Shown here: piece after piece, positions 13,847 to 21,612 of the stretch
Position numbering within the stretch: position 1 is the stretch's first letter
Layout of the letters: every line of letters begins with the position of its first letter
Assembly (NCBI GenBank): GCA_002297005.1
Contig: DBIX01000077.1
Location: 452-22,063, forward strand
Length of the DNA stretch: 21,612 nucleotides
Direction: 5' to 3'
DNA from: Cyanobacteria bacterium UBA791
Lineage (GTDB): Bacteria > Cyanobacteriota > Vampirovibrionia > Gastranaerophilales > Gastranaerophilaceae
Notes under the pieces: generated by a model
Told to the model about the DNA's origin: nothing
What the model saw: the letters and a program-made list of their open reading frames with translations, nothing else
Database searches by the model: none
Made by a program: the position numbers and the translations under genes

Positions 13847-15781
13847 ATGAACGAAAAATATGTACCGCTATACAGAAAATATAGACCACAAACTTTGGAA
13901 GAGGTTGTAGGTCAAGAACATATTAAAAAAGCCTTAACCAATGCAATCGAGTTAAATAAAATCGCACATGCGTATTTGTTTACTGGACCAAGAGGTACTG
14001 GTAAGACTTCTAGTGCAAGAATTTTGGCTAAGTCTTTGAACTGTAAAAACGGTCCAACAGTAAAACCTTGTGGTAAATGCGAAAGCTGTATTGATATTAC
14101 AAATTCAACACCAGTAGATGTTATCGAAATCGATGCTGCAAGTAATAGAAAAGTTGAAGATGCACAAAACATCTTAGAAAAAATCCAATATGTACCAGTA
14201 AATGGTAAATACAAAATTTATATTATAGACGAAGTTCACATGCTTTCAAATACGGCTTTTAATGCTCTTTTGAAAACACTTGAAGAACCACCAGAAAATG
14301 TTATTTTTATTCTAGCAACAACCGAACCTCAAAAGGTTTTAGATACTATTAAGAGCCGTTGCCAAAGATTTGATTTTAAACGTATTACTACAGAAGATAT
14401 TGTAAAACATCTTGAATATATTTCTAAACAAGAGGGCATAAATATTGAAAAAGAAGCTCTTTACGCTATTGCAAAAAACTCTGCAGGCGGAATGAGAGAT
14501 TCTATTTCTCTTTTAGACCAGTTGAGCGTACTTGGAACAACAACCGCTATTACAGTTGACGACATAAACTCTTTACTTGGTAGAATTTCTTTCGATTTGC
14601 TTTTAGAAATCTCTAAAACTATTGTGGAAAGCAACCCTCAAGAAGCTATTAATATATTAGAAAAAATTTATAATTCAGGTAACGAACCATCACAAATTTT
14701 GTTAAATATGCTTGAATTTTTCAAAAACGCTTTGTTGGTAAAAACTTGCGAGAAAAATATTGCAATTGAATTAACTCAATATAATGAGACTCAAATCAAA
14801 GCAGTAATACCTCTTGTAGAGGATTTAGAAAAACATCAAATCGTATTTTTGATAGAAAAAATTTCTAATTATTTAAAAGAACTAAAAACAAGCACAACTC
14901 CTCATTTATGGCTAGAAGTTGCGTTAATTGACTTGGCAAATTTAACAGAAAATACTAAACTTTTAGATTTACAAGAAAGATTATCAAGATTAGAAAGCGG
15001 AGAAGTAAAGGTTTCTGCGACACCAACTGCTTATAAAACAGCACCAATGCCAACAATGAAACCTATTATGAAACCTCAAACAAAAGTTGAAATGCCTAAA
15101 CCAGCTCAACCTGAAATTAAACAAGAGGCTAAACAAGAAGTTGTAGAAAACAAAGTTGAAGAAGTTGCAAAAGTAGAAGAAAAACCTCAAATGGAAGATT
15201 TTTCACCAATGCCAAAATCACAAAGCCAAACATCTTCAACTTCAAATATTTCAGAATTATGGCATTCACTTATCAGTAATGTTCAAAGCTCTGCAACACA
15301 AGCTTTGCTAAAACTTGCAACGCCAGTAATGATTACACCTGAAAAAATTATTATTACCTTTAAAAGTGATGCGTTGGTAAGTAAATTTAATGACGCAAGC
15401 AAAAAGCAATCTCTTGTATCAGCGTGTGATGTTTTATTCTCACAAACAAATTCAAACGTAATTGTTAGAATGCCATTACCTGATGATGGAAAACTTTCTG
15501 CAACATCTCAACCTATTCAAGTTGAAAAAAAAAATTCTGAACCAAAACCAGTAGAAAAATTTGAACAACCTAAAGAAGAAATAAAACCCCAACCAAAACA
15601 AGAGCTAGAAAAAGCTCCTCAAATAGAAGAAACACCTATTTCTGAAGAAGAAAATGACGAAGTTAACGAAGAAGAAACTTCTAACGAAGAAAAATCTGAC
15701 GAAAATGCAGTAGATAAAACTTTGCTTTCTGATCAAGTAAAAATGGTTGTCCAACTTTTTGACGGAAAAGAAATTTTATAA
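13847..15781 (+). CDS. dnaX: DNA polymerase III subunits gamma/tau
   Basis: A 644-residue clamp-loader ATPase that opens the beta clamp and links it to the replicase. Order of motifs: KYRPQTLEEVVGQEH; Walker A GPRGTGKT (47-54); a zinc site with Cys66, 75, 78 and 81; DEVH (128-131); sensor 1 ATTEPQK; the SRC arginine finger (170-172); and sensor 2 in GGMRDSISLLDQL. After the collar there is a long Pro/Lys/Glu linker (about 390-465), a small domain (about 470-545), an acidic linker, and a conserved end (VKMVVQLFDGKEIL). A run of ten A at 15525-15534 lies at codons 560-563. Slippage into either other frame stops at 15538-15540 (TGA) or 15552-15554 (TAG), giving a 564- or 568-residue shorter form. 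Start chosen by family N-terminus and promoter spacing. Confidence 0.95.
   Translation: MNEKYVPLYRKYRPQTLEEVVGQEHIKKALTNAIELNKIAHAYLFTGPRGTGKTSSARILAKSLNCKNGPTVKPCGKCESCIDITNSTPVDVIEIDAASNRKVEDAQNILEKIQYVPVNGKYKIYIIDEVHMLSNTAFNALLKTLEEPPENVIFILATTEPQKVLDTIKSRCQRFDFKRITTEDIVKHLEYISKQEGINIEKEALYAIAKNSAGGMRDSISLLDQLSVLGTTTAITVDDINSLLGRISFDLLLEISKTIVESNPQEAINILEKIYNSGNEPSQILLNMLEFFKNALLVKTCEKNIAIELTQYNETQIKAVIPLVEDLEKHQIVFLIEKISNYLKELKTSTTPHLWLEVALIDLANLTENTKLLDLQERLSRLESGEVKVSATPTAYKTAPMPTMKPIMKPQTKVEMPKPAQPEIKQEAKQEVVENKVEEVAKVEEKPQMEDFSPMPKSQSQTSSTSNISELWHSLISNVQSSATQALLKLATPVMITPEKIIITFKSDALVSKFNDASKKQSLVSACDVLFSQTNSNVIVRMPLPDDGKLSATSQPIQVEKKNSEPKPVEKFEQPKEEIKPQPKQELEKAPQIEETPISEEENDEVNEEETSNEEKSDENAVDKTLLSDQVKMVVQLFDGKEIL
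15525..15534 (+). other. A10 slippage site in dnaX
   Basis: Ten consecutive A read as GAA AAA AAA AAT in the main frame. One extra A (or a -1 ribosomal shift) gives EKKKF then TGA; one A fewer gives EKKILNQNQ then TAG. Thermus dnaX makes its short gamma form by transcriptional slippage at a similar A run, so the same could happen here. Confidence 0.5.
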
Positions 15782-15818
15782 TATTTGAGAAGTAAAAACG
15801 ACAATTCAAATTTGCTTT

Positions 15819-15885
15819 GGATTGCTTCACATTCGTTCGCAATGACAATATACGTCTTTGCGAGGAGCTTGCGACGAAGCAATCT
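15819..15885. repeat. Dispersed palindromic (REP/MITE-like) repeat
   Basis: GATTGCTTC (15820-15828) and GAAGCAATC (15876-15884) form inverted arms, with an inner CGCAA/TTGCG pair. The 'TTTGCGAGGAGC...GCGACGAAGCAATCTC' wording is the kind found as a dispersed element in many genomes. Only one copy is in the window, so dispersion in this genome is inferred. It occupies the start of the 307-base dnaX-metG spacer. Confidence 0.6.
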
Positions 15886-15916
15886 CTATCAAATGTAATA
15901 TTTAATTTAACAAATG

Positions 15917-15945
15917 TTACACAAGAGGTGAAAATTTGTTATAAA
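15917..15945 (+). promoter_or_regulatory. Possible promoter for a small RNA
   Basis: TTACAC (15917-15922), a 17-base spacer, and TATAAA (15940-15945). The predicted start is near 15952, directly at the left arm of a hairpin, and there is no open frame of any length downstream. Confidence 0.35.
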
Positions 15946-15951
15946 ACTTAA

Positions 15952-16051
15952 AAAGGGTGGTACATAATATATGTAATCAAATACTTTTACCTACCCCCTT
16001 TATCCGATATTTTTTATTGCCGTCGTCTTAGTTGTTAGCTACGGCTTTTTT
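15952..16051 (+). ncRNA. Candidate small RNA in the dnaX-metG spacer
   Basis: About 100 bases between a possible promoter and a clear terminator. AAAGGG-T-GGTA (15952-15962) pairs with TACC-A-CCCTTT (ending 16001) as an 11-bp stem with two bulges. An ACATA/TATGT hairpin lies in the loop, and the 3' end is the GCCGT/ACGGC terminator. No reading frame fits. This could simply be a dnaX 3' region, and expression is unproven. Confidence 0.3.
16019..16051 (+). terminator. Intrinsic terminator before metG
   Basis: GCCGT (16019-16023) and ACGGC (16041-16045) close a 17-base loop, followed by six T. It ends transcription coming from dnaX or from the candidate small RNA. The metG -35 overlaps its loop. 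Confidence 0.65.
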
Positions 16052-16061
16052 GTTGTATAAT
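16032..16061 (+). promoter_or_regulatory. metG promoter
   Basis: TTGTTA (16032-16037), an 18-base spacer, and TATAAT (16056-16061). The predicted start is near 16068, followed by AGAGGT (16078-16083) as ribosome binding site five bases before the ATG. Unlike dnaX and rimI, this gene has a normal short leader. Confidence 0.65.
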
Positions 16062-16088
16062 TTTTTCATAAGTATATAGAGGTAGAAA

Positions 16089-17645
16089 ATGGAAAAATTT
16101 TATTTAACAACTGCGATAGATTATGTTAATGGTGCACCACACATTGGTCACGCTTACGAAAAAATTCTTACAGATGTAATCGCAAGACATTTCAAAAAAA
16201 GATGTAATGATTTGTACTTCCTATCAGGTACAGACGAACACGGTATAAAAATTCAAAAAACAGCTGCATCTAAAGGTATTACTCCAAAAGAACTTTGCGA
16301 CAACAACGCAAAATCTTTCACAGATACTTGGAAACTTTTAGATATTGATTATAACAAATTTATTAGAACAACTGATGATTACCACGAAAAAGCTGTTCAA
16401 TTAATTTTCAAAAAATTGGTTGAACAAGGTGACATCTACAAACATTCTTATACAGGTTTATACTGCCAAGGTTGTGAATGTTTCTTGAACGAAAAAGACT
16501 TAACAGAAGATGGACTTTGTCCTGACCACTTGAAAAAACCTGAAGTTGTTTCAGAAGAAAACTATTTCTTCAAATTAACAAAATATAAGGATGCAATTAT
16601 CAAACATATCAAAGAAAATCCTGATTTTATTATTCCAGCATTCAGAGCAAACGAAGTTCTAAACCAACTAGAAGATATTCAAGATATTTCTGTATCACGT
16701 TCAATTTCAAACGTAACTTGGGGTATTCCAGTTCTTGATGACCCAGAACAGGTTATTTACGTATGGATTGATGCTTTATCAAACTACATCACAGCTCTAG
16801 GATACACTCCTGAAAACCAAGATGAAAACTTCAAAAAATATTGGCCAGCTGATTTACAAGTTATTGGTAAAGACATTTTGAAATTCCACAGCATTTACTG
16901 GTTAGCAATTTTAATGGCATTAGATTTACCATTACCAAAACACATTTTAGCTCACGGTTGGATTACAATCGACGAAACTAAGATGTCAAAATCTTTGGGT
17001 AACGTAATTGCTCCAGCAGATATTTTAAGCAACTTTGAACTACAAAACGCAGATGCACTTCGTTATTATATGGCAACAGCAGCCCCTTGCGGTAAAGATG
17101 GAAACTATTCTGACGTTGATTTCAAAGAAAAAGTTAATGCTCATTTAGCAAACTCTATGGGTAATCTTTTAAACAGAACTCTTTCAATGCTTGTTAAATA
17201 CTTTGACGGCGAAGTGAAAGAAGAATTTAAAGTTAACGAAGATATTCTAAATATTGCTAAAAACACAACAGATAGAGTAAAATATCACTTTGATAATTAT
17301 GAAATTCAAGAGGCAGCTTTAGCGATTATGAGCCTTGTTGATGCAACAAATAAATTCGTAACAGACAACGCTCCTTGGACTTTAGCTAAAGAAGAAAAAA
17401 TGACAGAATGCGGTTCTGTATTAAGAACTGTTCTAGAAGTTATGTGCACAGTTGCATCATTAATTGAACCGTTCTGCCCAAATATCGCTAAAAGTATGGC
17501 AGAACAATTATCTTATGATATAAATACTAAATACGATGATTTGAAATTCGATAACATCAAAAACGGTAAACTAATCGAAAAAGACCAAATCACACCAGTA
17601 TTTTTAAGAATTGATAGCGAATTTGCTGACAAATCAAAAAAATAA
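16089..17645 (+). CDS. metG: Methionyl-tRNA synthetase
   Basis: A 518-residue class I synthetase that charges tRNA-Met. Motifs: YLTTAIDYVNGAPHIGHAYE with HIGH at 18-21, SGTDEHG (46-52), a zinc knuckle with Cys126, Cys129, Cys144 and His147 (CQGC...CPDH), the methionine-pocket region WIDALSNYITALGY, HGWITIDETKMSKSLGN with KMSKS at 298-302, and the helical anticodon-binding domain to about 510. The C-terminal EMAPII/Trbp111-like tRNA-binding domain found in longer forms is absent, so this is the short type. His in place of the fourth zinc cysteine is a variation worth noting. It has its own promoter and a terminator 25 bases after the stop. Confidence 0.95.
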   Translation: MEKFYLTTAIDYVNGAPHIGHAYEKILTDVIARHFKKRCNDLYFLSGTDEHGIKIQKTAASKGITPKELCDNNAKSFTDTWKLLDIDYNKFIRTTDDYHEKAVQLIFKKLVEQGDIYKHSYTGLYCQGCECFLNEKDLTEDGLCPDHLKKPEVVSEENYFFKLTKYKDAIIKHIKENPDFIIPAFRANEVLNQLEDIQDISVSRSISNVTWGIPVLDDPEQVIYVWIDALSNYITALGYTPENQDENFKKYWPADLQVIGKDILKFHSIYWLAILMALDLPLPKHILAHGWITIDETKMSKSLGNVIAPADILSNFELQNADALRYYMATAAPCGKDGNYSDVDFKEKVNAHLANSMGNLLNRTLSMLVKYFDGEVKEEFKVNEDILNIAKNTTDRVKYHFDNYEIQEAALAIMSLVDATNKFVTDNAPWTLAKEEKMTECGSVLRTVLEVMCTVASLIEPFCPNIAKSMAEQLSYDINTKYDDLKFDNIKNGKLIEKDQITPVFLRIDSEFADKSKK

Positions 17646-17670
17646 AAAATACTAACAATAAAACATAAAA

Positions 17671-17709
17671 AAATCCTTTTAAGAAATGTGAAATTAAAAG
17701 GATTTTTTT
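17671..17709 (+). terminator. Intrinsic terminator after metG
   Basis: AAATCCTTTTAA (17671-17682) pairs perfectly with TTAAAAGGATTT (17694-17705) across an 11-base loop, followed by more T. Both flanks are AT-rich, so it may also act on the other strand. Confidence 0.85.
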
Positions 17710-17710
17710 A

Positions 17711-17739
17711 TTGTAAAACTCTAAAAAAAGTGCTATTGT
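17711..17739 (+). promoter_or_regulatory. Promoter of the calpain-like gene
   Basis: TTGTAA (17711-17716), a 17-base spacer, and an extended -10 TGCTATTGT (hexamer 17734-17739). TAGGGGTT then lies about six bases before the ATG at 17766. Confidence 0.6.
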
Positions 17740-17765
17740 AATAGTACAAGATTAGGGGTTCATAT

Positions 17766-19109
17766 ATGACAGAAATTAACATTTACTCAGCTGGGGACAA
17801 TAACAAACGAACTCAGGCTAAAAAACAAACAAGACAAGCATCAAACCAACTTCCAGATATTGAAATTTTTGGTGGAAAAACAGAGGGCTCAGGTACACCA
17901 TTTAAACCTGCAGAAAAGAAAATGCCATCTATTTTTGATAGTAAAGTAGAATTTAAACCAAAAAAAGAAATCAAGGTAAAAAATGATACTCCACCAGTTC
18001 CGCTTATTGATGGAAAAATGCGTTTGAAATATACAGAACAAACAACTCTAGGAATCTTTAGAGGATTGAGTCAAAAAAAGGTTTCTGCTAAAAACACAGA
18101 ACAACTTATGCAGACTATACATACTTTAGACCCTAAGAGTTATAAGTTTGCATTTCAAGTTTTTGCAAATTCAGGATATAGCTTACCAGAAATGGTAATG
18201 AATTCTAAACATTTGTCAGAAGCTCAAAAGAAACAATGTTTACAACACATGGTAAACGTTGGTAAAGATGTTGCGAATTATAATAAACAACGTTCTGACG
18301 ATGTTATTCCTAAAATGCAAGATTTAGTAAAAAAATATGATTCTAAAAAGGGTTTACCAGAAGTTGATAAAAAACGTTTAGCAGCAGATTTCAAAAAAAT
18401 TGTTAACCGATCAGATACAACGCAAGCACGTAGACCAAGACCTAACGGTAAAATTGATATACCATTTAGACAAGGTCAAACTGGCGATTGCTGGTTGTTA
18501 GCTGGTATTCAGTCATTATCAATGACTCCTCAAGGTAAAAAAGTTCTTGATAATGCCGTAAAAGTTGATAAACAAGGTAACGCTACAGTTACTTTAAAAG
18601 GTGTTGGCAAAACTTATAAAGTTACAGCAAGAGATTTAAAAGGCTCAAATGAATTATCAAGCGGTGATTCAGACGTAAGAGCATTGGAAATTGCTATGGA
18701 TAGATATTTCAGAGAAACTGTTCCGGATGGAAAAGCTGATATTGACGGGAACTATGTAGGAAAAGCTCTCGAATTACTAGGCGATCCTAATCATACAAGT
18801 ACTGCCGTTGGTTCTTTCGGTGTACAAAGTATGATTGACTACATCAAAGGAAACGGCATGAGCGGTAGAGCCGCTGTTACTGGTATGACTCCTAATATTG
18901 ATACTAGAGGAATGGGTGCTACTGATGCAAAAACAGGTGAAGAAGTTCACATGTATAACGCTCACGCATATTCTGTAAAAGATGTGGATGACAAAAATAT
19001 CTATCTTGTTAACCCACACGACACATCTAAAACAATTAAATTACCTCTAAAAAGTTATTTAGATAAATTTAATATGATAGCACTTTCAGATGTTAGAAGT
19101 CTAAAATAA
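17766..19109 (+). CDS. Calpain-family (C2) cysteine protease
   Basis: A 447-residue protein with a papain-like calpain catalytic domain in its C-terminal half. RQGQTGDCWLLAGIQSL places Gln236 and nucleophile Cys242 as in the calpain 'QG.lGDCWlLa' motif. NAHAYSVKDVDDKNIYLVNP supplies His400 and Asn416. The triad is complete, so it should be active. The first 220 residues are basic and low-complexity (1-75), then helical, with no recognised domain; they may be a propeptide or targeting part. No classical signal peptide is present. No calcium-binding C2-like or EF-hand domain is seen. It stands alone between its own promoter and a double hairpin. Substrate unknown; bacterial calpains are patchily distributed. 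Confidence 0.85.
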   Translation: MTEINIYSAGDNNKRTQAKKQTRQASNQLPDIEIFGGKTEGSGTPFKPAEKKMPSIFDSKVEFKPKKEIKVKNDTPPVPLIDGKMRLKYTEQTTLGIFRGLSQKKVSAKNTEQLMQTIHTLDPKSYKFAFQVFANSGYSLPEMVMNSKHLSEAQKKQCLQHMVNVGKDVANYNKQRSDDVIPKMQDLVKKYDSKKGLPEVDKKRLAADFKKIVNRSDTTQARRPRPNGKIDIPFRQGQTGDCWLLAGIQSLSMTPQGKKVLDNAVKVDKQGNATVTLKGVGKTYKVTARDLKGSNELSSGDSDVRALEIAMDRYFRETVPDGKADIDGNYVGKALELLGDPNHTSTAVGSFGVQSMIDYIKGNGMSGRAAVTGMTPNIDTRGMGATDAKTGEEVHMYNAHAYSVKDVDDKNIYLVNPHDTSKTIKLPLKSYLDKFNMIALSDVRSLK

Positions 19110-19129
19110 AAAAGATAAAAATAAAAACA

Positions 19130-19168
19130 AACGAAAAAGAGTTGTGAAGTTCACAACTCTTTTTCGTT
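19130..19168. terminator. 19-bp perfect hairpin after the calpain gene
   Basis: Two 19-base arms (19130-19148 and 19150-19168) are perfect reverse complements around one base. The right arm ends in CTTTTTCGTT, so a shorter GC-containing stem followed by T acts as a terminator on the plus strand. By symmetry it also works on the minus strand. Confidence 0.8.
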
Positions 19169-19201
19169 AAAAAAGTGGCGAAGCCAAAGGCTTCGCCACT
19201 T
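19169..19201 (-). terminator. Terminator of the phosphohexomutase gene
   Basis: AAGTGGCGAAGCC (19173-19185) and GGCTTCGCCACTT (19189-19201) form a perfect 13-bp stem with an AAA loop. On the minus strand it is followed by a run of T, 20 bases after the gene's stop. Confidence 0.85.
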
Positions 19202-19220
19202 ATAATATTCAATTTATCAA

Positions 19221-21494
19221 TTAGAATGAATATTCAGGAATAACGAACACTTCATTATTAGCCTCGTCGTTTACAAATTCTAAATAATATTCCATTGATT
19301 TGTCTTTTGTATTTTCATACATTTCATCAGTAATGTATTTTTTATGTGTTTCAGTTCTTTCGCCTGAGAAATTACCCATAGCAGATGCGTATTTACCAAT
19401 TTCTTCAAAGTTTAGACCAGCACCGTAAGCTTTTGTTTTCGCATCAGTACCTGATGGTCTGATTTCAATGTATTTATCGTCAAATTCTAAATAAGTACCA
19501 TCACCAACGAATTTGATAGCTTTTAGGTTATCAAAGTTTAATTCCTTGAAAGCATCTTTTAGGATTTCTTTAGCATTTTCAAAAGTCATTTTGCCTGAAC
19601 GAATTGCGATTGCCATTGATAAATAGAACAAATCGTTTTTAGTTCTTAATTGTTCACCAGCAACTTTTGCAGCTTTTAATTTATCAATATCAGGTTCTGA
19701 TTCGTTATAGTAAGCAATATCTACACGGGTATCAAATTGACCCTTGATGTTATTATCTTTAAATACTTCAAGTAAGTATTCAGACATTGTTTTATGTTCT
19801 TCTTCAAGTTTTGAAGAAAGAGCTGATGCAACAAGAATAGCTTCAGTAGCTGATTTCTCTCTCATAGCGATAGCTTCACGACCAGCAAGAGATTTAATCA
19901 TTTCTTCGCCACCCATAATCATACCGCCAGATTCTTCACCTCCGAAGATTAGACGAGGTGATTTACCTAAGTTGATACGTTGACCAAATACATCCATAAC
20001 AGTAACTTCATCGTTAGGATTTTTCTTCAACTTCAATTCAACTTTTTTCATAATGTTAGCGATTTCTTTGAAACCAACTGGAACGTTAACAACTGCAACA
20101 TTGTTAGCTTTTGCCCATTCATCCCAACTCATTGCTGATGCAGTAGTTTTAATCATAAAGCGTGGGTGATTATTCCATTTGCCTTGAGATTTCAACATTT
20201 TCATTCTGAAATCCATTAATAGCAAGAAGGCTTGGTTAGCAGTAAATACTGTTAAAATTCTGCCGTTGCCAAGTTTTACATAAGCAATACCTGCTTTTTC
20301 TAGTTTTGAAATTTCTTTTTCGTCTTCAATTTGAGTAACTGTTAATCTGTCATGGTCAGGGTCTGTAATTAATACAGCAGTACCAATTGGATAATCAGCT
20401 AAAACCTTGTCATAGTGAAGAGTTTCGATTACTGGAAAGTAACTTTCACCATTTTTACGTTTAGCTAAAACAGTTGCATCTACTGAATAATCGTAGAAAG
20501 TTTTGTTACCTTTTGGATCTTCATCGTATTTACCAATTGAATGGAAGAATGGGTCTTCACCCTCATTCAACCAAACGAATTTATCTGAAATGTTCAATTC
20601 TTTTAAAACACGACTTAATGTTCTATAAGCTGAACCACCAACGTTTTCGATAACAATTTTGTTTTGAGCTTTTTTAATAAAGTCTAAGTTATCTTTTTCA
20701 GCAACACCTGATTTCAAGTATTCAACATATAAATCAACACCATCGTGTAATTTAGCCATAACTTTTTCATCAATTAAAGGATTATCTTCTGCTGAAATTT
20801 TGATTTCATAAGAACCATTTTTTTCTGTTTCGTCAAAAATTTCTTGGATTTTTTGAACAAATTCTGCTGATTCTTCTGGTAAATATTGGCTACCTTGAGA
20901 GTTTAAGTCTTTTGTAGCGTTTTTAACAGAAATACCGTGGCTTGATGTAATATATTCGCCACCTACTAAATCTAATTTAAAAGCTAAGAAAGAAGCTAAC
21001 CAAATAGGAATAGTTTTCTTTTCAACAGGAACAAGAGTTTTAATACCTTGTGCTGCTTGTATTCTAGCGATTGCATCTAGGAATAAATCTGAATTATATC
21101 TAACTTCACGACCTGCAAGTTTAATAACTTGTTGATTTTGATATTTTTCTTTTGCTACAAGGGCTTTTGCAAGAGTTGCTAAAACAATACCCACTAAGTT
21201 AATTGGAAAACGAGTATCTTGAGGATATAAAATATTTTGAGGACCTCTGATACCAGCAGTTGAAACTTTTGCTTCTTTAGCATAGTTTGCAAACCAATCT
21301 TTTAAGTTTAAACCATCTGGATTTGTTGTTTCATCATAAGGATAAAGATGTTCTTTTTTCAAAGTAAAAGTAAATTCACCTTTATTTGAAAAATCCATTA
21401 AGTTTAAATCTTTAACATATTGAGGTGTTCTATCATAAACACTCTTAAATAACTGTTCTTCTAGGGGGCAAGAAGCTTTCTTGTCTAAATTCAT
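19221..21494 (-). CDS. Phosphoglucomutase/phosphomannomutase family protein, very long form
   Basis: A 757-residue member of the alpha-D-phosphohexomutase family, which moves phosphate between C1 and C6 of a hexose (or hexosamine). Motifs in order: VSTAGIRGPQN (78-87, the N-terminal sugar-phosphate loop), YITSSHGIS (181-189) with the phosphorylated serine at 185 in place of the usual TASHNP, TDPDHDR with metal ligands Asp378, 380 and 382, GGEESGG (518-524, sugar specificity loop) and RPSGTDAKTKAYG near 700 (phosphate binding). Most family members have 450-580 residues; the extra length is spread between domains 1, 2 and 3 and at the C-terminus. The ATG has AAAGGAGAG seven bases upstream. The exact sugar cannot be read from sequence; glucose is most likely. 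Confidence 0.85.
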   Translation of the reverse strand: MNLDKKASCPLEEQLFKSVYDRTPQYVKDLNLMDFSNKGEFTFTLKKEHLYPYDETTNPDGLNLKDWFANYAKEAKVSTAGIRGPQNILYPQDTRFPINLVGIVLATLAKALVAKEKYQNQQVIKLAGREVRYNSDLFLDAIARIQAAQGIKTLVPVEKKTIPIWLASFLAFKLDLVGGEYITSSHGISVKNATKDLNSQGSQYLPEESAEFVQKIQEIFDETEKNGSYEIKISAEDNPLIDEKVMAKLHDGVDLYVEYLKSGVAEKDNLDFIKKAQNKIVIENVGGSAYRTLSRVLKELNISDKFVWLNEGEDPFFHSIGKYDEDPKGNKTFYDYSVDATVLAKRKNGESYFPVIETLHYDKVLADYPIGTAVLITDPDHDRLTVTQIEDEKEISKLEKAGIAYVKLGNGRILTVFTANQAFLLLMDFRMKMLKSQGKWNNHPRFMIKTTASAMSWDEWAKANNVAVVNVPVGFKEIANIMKKVELKLKKNPNDEVTVMDVFGQRINLGKSPRLIFGGEESGGMIMGGEEMIKSLAGREAIAMREKSATEAILVASALSSKLEEEHKTMSEYLLEVFKDNNIKGQFDTRVDIAYYNESEPDIDKLKAAKVAGEQLRTKNDLFYLSMAIAIRSGKMTFENAKEILKDAFKELNFDNLKAIKFVGDGTYLEFDDKYIEIRPSGTDAKTKAYGAGLNFEEIGKYASAMGNFSGERTETHKKYITDEMYENTKDKSMEYYLEFVNDEANNEVFVIPEYSF

Positions 21495-21558
21495 ATAAAC
21501 TCTCCTTTCAAATGTGAGTAAATGCAGTTAATAATAGTAAATGTAAATCTATAAAATA

Positions 21559-21586
21559 ATAATAACACATATTTATATTAAAACAA
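21559..21586 (-). promoter_or_regulatory. Possible promoter of the phosphohexomutase gene
   Basis: On the minus strand TTGTTT (21586-21581), a 16-base spacer and TATTAT (21564-21559), about 65 bases before the start codon. The region is very AT-rich, so other choices are possible. Confidence 0.35.
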
Positions 21587-21612
21587 TACATACATTTTAC
21601 AAATAAAATATA

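Noticed and set aside
13912..14214. 100-codon minus-strand frame inside dnaX
   Set aside because: It is antisense to the conserved ATPase domain of dnaX and has no independent signals.
15952..15965. AGGGTGGTAC resembling the T-box motif upstream of metG
   Set aside because: The CCGCG continuation, specifier stem and long leader are missing, and a terminator and a separate metG promoter follow, so a T-box riboswitch is not supported.
1..21612. CRISPR arrays, tRNA or rRNA genes
   Set aside because: I saw no regularly spaced repeats, no cloverleaf-like sequence and no rRNA sequence anywhere in the window.

Overview
The window is AT-rich, densely packed bacterial chromosome carrying part of a resident phage. 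The host genes (dnaX, metG, rimI, bioY, an LD-carboxypeptidase, a calpain-like protease and a very long phosphohexomutase), the low GC and the lack of -35 boxes at several promoters suggest a gut bacterium of the Gastranaerophilales (Melainabacteria / Vampirovibrionia). That placement is inference from gene content; no rRNA or other marker is present to prove it.

Positions 1 to about 10,050 hold the morphogenesis block of a short-tailed (podovirus-like) prophage, almost entirely on the minus strand. In transcription order: a solo LuxR-type HTH protein, a peptidoglycan amidase, a tail nozzle-like protein, major capsid protein, a 77-residue helical protein, scaffold, head-tail adaptor, small terminase, an unknown 118-residue protein, a GNAT acetyltransferase, portal, large terminase, and the start of a membrane/coiled-coil protein that leaves the window. 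No tape measure, sheath or tail-tube genes are seen. Physically the order is the classical one (terminase, portal, scaffold, capsid, tail), but it is transcribed backwards. One gene opposes the rest: at 3782-4243 a small three-TM membrane protein on the plus strand has its own near-perfect sigma70 promoter and looks like a lysogenic-conversion ('moron') gene. A plus-strand terminator lies about 900 bases beyond it, so its transcript may be antisense to the 118-residue gene and the small terminase. No integrase, repressor or att site is visible; the right edge of the prophage probably lies between 10,035 and 10,300.

From 10,230 on the DNA looks chromosomal. A radical SAM/SPASM protein (minus) is divergent from rimI-bioY (plus). 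A 51-residue protein gene with a strong ribosome binding site follows, ending in a terminator shared with the converging LD-carboxypeptidase. That gene is divergent from dnaX. A 307-base spacer after dnaX holds a dispersed palindromic repeat, a candidate small RNA, the dnaX-side terminator and the metG promoter. Then come metG, a cytoplasmic-looking calpain (C2) protease, a double hairpin, and the converging 757-residue phosphohexomutase.

Most notable: (a) three host genes (radical SAM, rimI, dnaX) have a -10 hexamer exactly 6 nt before the ATG, so their mRNAs should be leaderless; (b) dnaX contains a run of ten A whose slippage into either other frame meets a stop at once, as in the Thermus gamma/tau system; (c) the opposed membrane-protein gene inside the phage late operon; (d) a bacterial calpain with an intact Cys/His/Asn triad.
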